Assembly (NCBI GenBank): GCA_028565635.1
Contig: JAOXYB010032797.1
Span: 1-14,360, forward strand
Direction of reading: 5' to 3'
DNA: 14,360 bases
Source: Phoronis ovalis
Taxonomy: Eukaryota; Phoronida; Phoronidae
A program made the position numbers and the translations under genes. The notes under the pieces were generated by a model. That model saw nothing but the letters and a program-made list of their open reading frames with translations, was not told the origin of the DNA and did not search any database. Position 1 is the stretch's first letter. Each line of letters starts with the position of its first letter. Below, piece after piece: positions 9,592 to 14,360 of this stretch.

Positions 9592-12500
9592 CTAGAAAAT
9601 AGACAAATGGTGAAATCTACTGAATCAAAATTCATACACATTTTTTATGCAGAATCACCTAATTTCCTAAAGCAACTTAAGATGCAATCAAATCAGTAAA
9701 TACAGACTCTGAACAGTACAGGTCTAACACTTTGTTATCTCATCTGAATGAAAAAGCTGGGTCACTAAAATGGTGCTATACATAGATTTACTGGAAAGGG
9801 GTTGGATGAACTAAGATATTATGTTTTCACTATGATCTGGTTTAAGAGATATTATAATCACCGTTATAAGTGTATTTTTAAGAATAAACACACCTGCCAG
9901 ATTAGCTAGGTTAAACATTGATTCGTGATTAATTCGTTGATCCAATTCTTTCTTTATAGCATGTTTGGCTTCACGTTCCTGTTGCAATGATAATAAAGCT
10001 TCCTCCATATTTTTTTCTATAATCGTCTTCAAGTTCAAAGCCTCATCCAACTGAACATTCAGAACAACGGTCTCTTCTTGCAAACGTTGAATCTCATGTT
10101 TCATGGCTTCATAGTCAACCTGGAAATATTGTTCCTTTGCTTTGTTAAGAAGCTGACATGAATGTTGTTTTATAAAAACATACATTTAATCCTCTACCAC
10201 ACACAGATCCATGTATTATGCAATATGCCAATGACCTGGAAGGTTAGCTAAATGGACTATTTAGTCTGGACACTAGGAACAACAAAGTAGTAAGCATAGG
10301 ATACTTTTTGTCATTAAGTGAATTCTAAGCATATAATTTGTAAGAATGCTGATGTGTCAAGCAGTAACCTAATGATTGAACTTTTCATTATCCATGATGT
10401 ATGAACATGTTTTCCTAAATCAATCTTCTTTAACTGTAGTCTACGAAATGATAAAGGTTATTCATAATCGGAGAACCGGAAAATAATGACAAATGTTGCC
10501 ACCAGAAGGCTCTTTCTTTACTGAAAATGTGGATTGCAGAAATTATTGTCAAGTGACAATATTTACACACTTTTATCATTTGAATTCATAAGGCATTATA
10601 TTTACTTAAGGTATAAAGTCACATGTGACTAAGTACCCTATGGTGATTAAACTAACAAGTTGTAAAATTCATAGATGTGGCCAGTGTACACACTCAACTT
10701 GCAGGGAACTCAAGTTTAGCATACCTGAGATTGCTTAAGTTGTAGCAGTTGCTTCTGTAACGTAATATTTTCCTCTTCTAATTCACTGTAATCTGACATG
10801 TTGCGAGTTTCACGAAATTTGAACTCTTTGACTTCCAGACGGAAGGTGTTGCGTTGAGTCTCCAGTGACTCCACCTGGTGTTAGAAAGATAAATTTATTC
10901 AAATGGACACAATATGACTACCAAAAAATCAGCATAAAGATGTAGCTCACTACTGCAGACAGTCTCCTTTAGTACTAATAAACATGAGACAAGATCATTT
11001 ACGTAAAACTTTAACAACATCAATCCTATGACTGCTTGGCTTCTTTTGCCTAAGTCAGGATTAGAAAGGGAGTAATTGTGGAAATTCAAGCTATTCGAAT
11101 GAAATCACGATCTAAGCAACGCGAGTACTACTAGATACAATGTGTACAGTTAACTGAATTAACCACATTCCTACCTGTTGGGAAAGTTCATGATTGACTG
11201 TGACCAGTCTCTCATTTTCTGATGAGAATCTGTCCAAGGCCTGTTTAGCCGCTTTAAGATCATTTTCTAATTCATTAATTGAGGCTGTAAGTATTTCTTC
11301 CCTGGATGCCGTCTCTTCCAGCAAATTCTGCTCTTGATTAATACCTATTTGACTGCGTTCTTTATGTGTAGCTTGTAGTTTATTCAGAGTCTGTAACACA
11401 TGCACAATTACATAATATCTTCATAAATATTTATTCAGTTTCCAGCGTAAGTTGAAATTTTATTAAAACCTAGTCTACAACGGAACAAGAAAATAAATGT
11501 TGTGAGCATGAACCCATTCCTTTTATATCTGATTTTACAAACCATGAATTCATTAACCTAGTATTTAAAAACTTTGATGATATCACTGACCCATTCGTGG
11601 TTAACCGACAGAAAAGAGACAAATCTTCCCACACTCTCCCATCAAAAGTTGCTAACACTAATAAAGATGCCTCAACAACTTTATAAGATGTTAATTTATC
11701 GTTCAATCTCATCTTATCTTACAAATATTGAAGTATACTTTCAAACGCTAGGACATGCTTACTTTAACATGAATACAACATTATATGTTTCAAATCAAAT
11801 TCACAATTATTTTAATGGCCTGTCAATAAATACAAAATTAATTACATGCAAATGATTTAATATTAAACTCATTATTATAATTTTCCAGTTGACCACTTCC
11901 AAAATCTTGATATTGCACCAATAATAATTAACAGCTAGGGTCTATGATCTCCACCTACTGTAGGTTGATGTCAGCATATCAAACCTGAACTTGGTTATTA
12001 TGATTTTCATAGCTACTATTGCTAAAATATGCATGCAGTTGGTGGAGCCAAACTCAAATGTCCCCAGGATATCACCTTTTGTGAATGAAACCCTTGAGCA
12101 TATAAAAATATGTGTTTGTGCATGCACAAAACGTGGCATTATGGGAACTTGTGAGACCCGTGGCTGAATCAACTGCATGTTAATACTCTAGCAACTGTAT
12201 CAATTTAATAACTTGTTGTTTGTTGTTGTATAGTGAACTGCCTTAGTTACAGACACTTCTTACTAATAATCTCTTCCATGTGTTAATTCACAAGTTTGAC
12301 TAGGTGCTTTCTCCACTAGTTACCTAGTTCTTCAGGCAGAATCCTGGGCGCAACACACACAGTCTTTGAATGACATAATGATAAAATATGGAAATTTAGT
12401 TAAACAATAGAAAAATTGAAAGTGTGTTACTTATTAAATTGAAATATTTTCTAAATTTCTTTTGGTTTTATAATGCAACTGATACATGTGCTATTTAATA

Positions 12501-13799
12501 ATTTTATTTTTAATTCAGTTACAGAGAAACAAACTTTGACAGTGGGAATAATTCTGGCTGTGTTACTATAATATATTGTATTTTTGATATCCCCAATCAA
12601 TAAACAAGAACTTTACTTAAATGATTCATTGATTTTCTGGTTCTGCTGTTAATGACATTGACTGTCAAAAAGTGATACAATAATTATTTTTAAAAGTCTG
12701 GTAAATTAACGATTTTTTCATTGTTTCCTTTCTTGAGACTTCTTTTAATATCAAAAAGTTAGAAGATTAGTAGACCAGCAGTAATTATTAATTATTTCTA
12801 TCATACTAATGATATTGTGATGTAGATGTAAGAATGTTGCCCCTCTTGCCATTGTAGTAAGTACTACAAATAACATACAAATCAGACAGATTTGATCAGT
12901 AATAATGACAATGTGTAGTGTTGTATCATGTCTTATTATTTTATATACTGTGGTATTCAAGGCAAGGTACATGAAAAATGGAGTTCCTACTTTATCTTTT
13001 TATTCGCAGGGCTTCTAAAACATATCTTATCAGTTTGAAGGCATCGATAAGAGAGAATGAGGTCTGAGTATTTTACAGAGTTTCTCCCAAACCTCATTTA
13101 TGTAGTAGACCGGATAAGACGGAGTCTGAGAATGTTACAAATGTATCTCTGTCAGTGATATTGTCAAAGTTTTTAAATACTGTAACGCAACTTTCTCTGG
13201 GCAAAGACTTGGTCAATACTTGTGTGTCTGTTCTACTATCAAAATTCTCATATGTTCCCGGTATTAGGAAGCTAAATAATTTACTCTGTGTTTCTGTGTA
13301 TCTGACAATTTCACATTATGTCCAATTACACATCTATAGCTAAACAAGAATTGGACTATAAACGAAAGTATATAAACCAACAATTAACTTCGTAATTTAA
13401 CTGCTGTACAAGGACAGATTAATTAGAACTTTGCTATTTAACTTCACACCATTTACCATTAACGACTTTTTAATATCAGTCAGGGAAATACGTCATCCGG
13501 TGATCACGGATACAAGCACCAAGTTGTTCGTACTCAAAAATGTACAATAAAATACAAATGAAACAAATGGAATCGGTACTCACTTCGTTTGCACAGTCTA
13601 GTTCTGCTTTAGTAGCTTCGTGTATACTATCTAGTTCCTCTAACTGAAGTTGTAAGTTTTGTTTTTCTTCAATGACAGCCAAGCCATATTCTGCTGCTTG
13701 AACTTTCTCCCGAGTTGTGGTGTTCAACTCTTCTGTCAAACGAACTATTTCTCTCTTATAGTCTTCAATAGTGTTTAATGTTAACGTAGAATCATCCAT
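7964..13799 (-). CDS. BICD: Bicaudal-D dynein adaptor, complete, 5 exons, 811 aa
   Basis: Exons 13584-13799, 11175-11390, 10725-10874, 9894-10119 and 7964-9591 join into 811 codons plus TAA; fly BicD has 782 residues and human BICD2 824. Known: BICD proteins are coiled-coil dimers that join dynein and dynactin at the N-terminus and bind cargo (Rab6, Egalitarian-type partners, RanBP2) at the C-terminus, moving vesicles, RNAs and nuclei towards microtubule minus ends. Seen, in order: the CC1 box AAEYG at residues 35-39 (dynein light intermediate chain contact); long heptad coiled coil to ~265; the Spindly-type motif LFSEL at 330-334 (dynactin pointed end); second coiled coil ~335-540 ending LATLYHLVCEANGE; a Ser/Asp/Glu-rich linker ~552-586; the cargo-binding coiled coil ~636-771, nearly identical to other BICDs (KREQIATLRSVLKANK, CDEYITQLDE, LLRMAIQQKLALTQRL); and a basic, Tyr-rich tail 772-811. 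All introns are GT-AG. The start ATG matches the family N-terminus. One or several BICD paralogues cannot be told apart from here. Confidence 0.96.
9592..9893 (-). other. BICD intron 4 (phase 1)
   Basis: A 302-nt GT-AG intron, AT-rich, in phase 1 of Gly270. Nothing else was seen in it. Confidence 0.9.
9894..10119 (-). CDS. BICD: BICD exon 4 (end of CC1)
   Basis: The acceptor is tatttccag|GTT and the donor CTGGCAG|gtgtgt. It encodes residues 195-269 plus the first base of Gly270 (phase 1). Sequence such as MKHEIQRLQEET and EALLSLQQERE matches the BICD segment GLKHEIKRLEEET and EALETLKTERE. An ORF reading past both splice sites finds only non-homologous residues. Confidence 0.94.
10120..10724 (-). 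other. BICD intron 3 (phase 0)
   Basis: A 605-nt GT-AG intron with no open coding frame of note and no recognised repeat. Confidence 0.9.
10725..10874 (-). CDS. BICD: BICD exon 3 (50-residue coiled-coil exon)
   Basis: The acceptor is ctaacaccag|GTG and the donor TCTCAG|gtatgc; both ends are phase 0. Its 150 nt encode residues 145-194, from VESLETQRNT to LKQSQ. The segment VKEFKFRETRNMSDYSELEE aligns with [20 protein letters not shown] of human BICD2. It is needed to bridge the exon 2 and exon 4 protein segments and is easy to miss because of its size. Confidence 0.93.
10875..11174 (-). other. BICD intron 2 (phase 0)
   Basis: A 300-nt GT-AG intron. A 64-codon frame inside it (10895-11089) has no homology that I recognise and is not coding. 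Confidence 0.9.
11175..11390 (-). CDS. BICD: BICD exon 2 (CC1 coiled coil)
   Basis: The acceptor is gtgttacag|ACT and the donor CAACAG|gtagga; both ends are phase 0. Its 216 nt encode residues 73-144, from TLNKLQATHK to VNHELSQQ. The NLLEETASREE and SSENERL segments align with LIQESASKEQ and QSENERL of human BICD2. Continuous heptads are visible. Confidence 0.93.
12032..12179. mobile_element. Candidate MITE-like element, 148 bp with imperfect terminal inverted repeats
   Basis: CATGCAGTTG begins at 12032 and its exact complement CAACTGCATG ends at 12179. The match continues after a 4-bp mismatch block with AGCCA (12046-12050) against TGGCT (12161-12165). That makes 15 of 19 end positions complementary. 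A 16-bp perfect palindrome (TTTGTGCATGCACAAA, 12115-12130) lies inside. No clear target-site duplication flanks it, so the mobile-element call is tentative. Confidence 0.35.
13046..13139. repeat. Diverged two-copy direct repeat in BICD intron 1
   Basis: GATAAGA followed by GTCTGAG-A/T-AT-G/T-TTACA occurs twice (13046-13077 and 13113-13139). Fourteen of 16 bases match in the core, at a 62-bp offset. GATAAGA is offset by 67, implying a 5-bp indel between copies. It looks like an old local duplication. Confidence 0.45.
13584..13799 (-). CDS. BICD: BICD exon 1 (start codon, CC1 box)
   Basis: Encodes residues 1-72 from ATG (MDDSTL) to ANE. The donor is AACGAA|gtgagt, phase 0. It contains TTREKVQAAEYGLAVIEEK, the most conserved N-terminal BICD segment, with the AAxxG dynein-LIC contact. 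The family's N-terminus is variable before ~residue 14. No in-frame ATG was found in the 100 nt upstream, which supports this start. Confidence 0.95.
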
Positions 13800-13863
13800 G
13801 ATGAAATTATGTATGAGGAAGACGCTGGAAGTTAACGAAATGATAAAATATTGGACGGAACTC

Positions 13864-13896
13864 CTACTGGCATCTCTCCGTCCTCTTGACAGCCAT
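13864..13896 (-). other. Possible 10-codon uORF upstream of BICD
   Basis: The ATG inside the YY1-like AAGATGGC opens a 10-codon frame (MAVKRTERCQ) ending in TAG, out of frame with and 64 nt before the main ATG. It would be translated only if transcription starts upstream of 13896. Confidence 0.25.
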
Positions 13897-13917
13897 CTTT
13901 GGAAGGTTGGTCATTTG

Positions 13918-13927
13918 GTCACGTGAC
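13918..13927. promoter_or_regulatory. GTCACGTGAC palindromic E-box (bHLH-ZIP / CLEAR-type site)
   Basis: A perfect 10-bp palindrome, ~120 bp upstream of the BICD start codon. It matches the consensus known for TFEB/MITF/USF-family factors, identical to the CLEAR consensus GTCACGTGAC. The base match is direct; factor binding is inference. Confidence 0.5.
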
Positions 13928-13950
13928 ATCGTTAATTGAGAAAGTTTACT

Positions 13951-14279
13951 GTAAATCATTGTTTTTTATGACATCGTTTACCAAGATGACCGGTATGCAA
14001 TAATGTAATCTCTATTTGCACATTTTTCTTTTGATAACGCCCCACGAGCAACAAAATGTCCTCAAATCATTACATTAGAGAGCAAGCAGCTTGAAAACGT
14101 CACGATAGTGGAAGCGCTACCTGGTGGTACACATTGTTTTAAACCCCTGTTGAAAGCCCCGGATTCGGGTCCCGGGATTGCAAACCACCATAAACATAGG
14201 GCAAATAACAGGACAAGGAATTAATATTCTGGCATAAGACAAAGGCAAGGGTGGGATGAAAGGAAAATACGCGTTTCTA
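13951..14279. other. Upstream intergenic DNA, possibly degenerate retrotransposon 5' of the RT match
   Basis: No gene was recognised. A + frame at 14153-14221 reads LLKAPDSGPGIAN and then meets a TAA at 14222-14224. It is in the same frame as the RT match that follows. The SGPGI piece loosely resembles the GPDGI motif that precedes RT motif 1 in LINEs by ~40 residues, but this is weak. Confidence 0.3.
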
Positions 14280-14360
14280 AATACCGGGTTGTTCCTATTC
14301 ACAAAAAGATGAGCAAAACTGATGCTGGTAATTATAGGCCAGTTTCTATTCTCAGTTGTC
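14280..14360 (+). mobile_element. Non-LTR retrotransposon (LINE) reverse transcriptase fragment, runs off the window
   Basis: The frame from 14285 reads RVVPIHKKMSKTDAGNYRPV then SILSC to the window end. This is the classic start of the LINE RT domain: hydrophobic-VPIHKK, then NYRPVS, motif 1/2 of the RT palm. Known LINE ORF2 proteins copy RNA into DNA at a nicked target. An in-frame stop lies ~60 nt upstream and the protein upstream of VVPI is poorly conserved, so this copy is probably degenerate. The clade (Jockey, CR1, RTE or other) cannot be set from 25 residues. Confidence 0.8.

Larger units (their letters stand above)
11391..13583 (-). other. BICD intron 1 (phase 0), 2.2 kb
   Basis: The largest intron, lying directly after the CC1-box exon. 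It holds a 148-bp imperfect inverted-repeat element (12032-12179), a 7-bp inverted repeat ACTAGGT/ACCTAGT (12299-12328), and a diverged local duplication (about 13046-13139). No coding exon was recognised in it on either strand. Confidence 0.88.
13800..13950 (-). promoter_or_regulatory. Putative BICD promoter / 5' UTR
   Basis: The ~150 bp upstream of the BICD start are less AT-rich than the surroundings and carry two clear motif matches. One is the 10-bp palindrome GTCACGTGAC at 13918-13927. The other is a YY1-type AAGATGGC on the minus strand (13892-13899), which in animals usually sits at or just after the transcription start. No TATA box was recognised at a suitable spacing. The transcription start is not determined. 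Confidence 0.45.

Noticed and set aside
12299-12328. 7-bp inverted repeat ACTAGGT/ACCTAGT
   Set aside because: Too short and unsupported by flanking structure; expected by chance in 14 kb.
14153-14180. tRNA B-box-like sequence on the minus strand (GGGACCCGAATCC), possible SINE promoter
   Set aside because: No matching A box or cloverleaf could be found at the right distance. The GC-rich hairpin alone does not support a tRNA or SINE call.
14117-14302. 61-codon minus-strand frame near the right end
   Set aside because: It lies antisense to the LINE reverse-transcriptase region and has no family resemblance.
1-14360. CRISPR arrays, operons, bacterial-type genes, or a novel defence or mobile system
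   Set aside because: No regularly spaced repeats, no prokaryotic gene layout, and both protein genes are ordinary animal genes with spliceosomal introns.

Overview
The window looks like nuclear DNA from an invertebrate animal. It is AT-rich and intron-bearing. It holds two convergent metazoan genes with GT-AG introns, and the start of a LINE reverse transcriptase at the right edge. The phylum cannot be fixed from this sequence. Base composition and gene structure would fit a lophotrochozoan or similar marine invertebrate, but that is a guess.

Left part (+ strand, about 1-3220): the 3' portion of a DPP7/DPP2-type lysosomal serine peptidase (family S28). Three coding exons are present (1075-1243, 1434-2007, 2243-2635). 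They encode the last ~378 residues, including the whole Ser-Asp-His triad. The first ~105 residues lie upstream of the window, and 1-1074 is intron. A 3' UTR follows, with an AATAAA signal at 3196-3201.

Middle (about 3220-7963): no protein-coding signal was found on either strand. The right half is probably a long BICD 3' UTR, with an AATAAA candidate on the minus strand at 5743-5748. The left half is plain intergenic DNA with a few short inverted repeats.

Right part (- strand, 7964-13799): a complete Bicaudal-D (BICD) dynein-adaptor gene. I assembled five coding exons: 13584-13799, 11175-11390, 10725-10874, 9894-10119 and 7964-9591. They give one open reading frame of 811 residues, close to the usual family length. 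The 10725-10874 exon is too short to stand out as an ORF and was found from the protein alignment. Upstream (13800-13950) is a putative promoter with a GTCACGTGAC palindrome and a YY1-like AAGATGGC. Beyond it, at 14280-14360, is a degenerate non-LTR retrotransposon fragment reading into RT motif 1.

The two genes have no obvious functional link beyond both acting around the endomembrane system: DPP7 is a lysosomal/vesicular hydrolase and BICD links Rab6-type cargo to dynein. I did not find a new biological system here. The points of most interest are gene-structure details, the regulatory palindrome, and a small inverted-repeat element in BICD intron 1.
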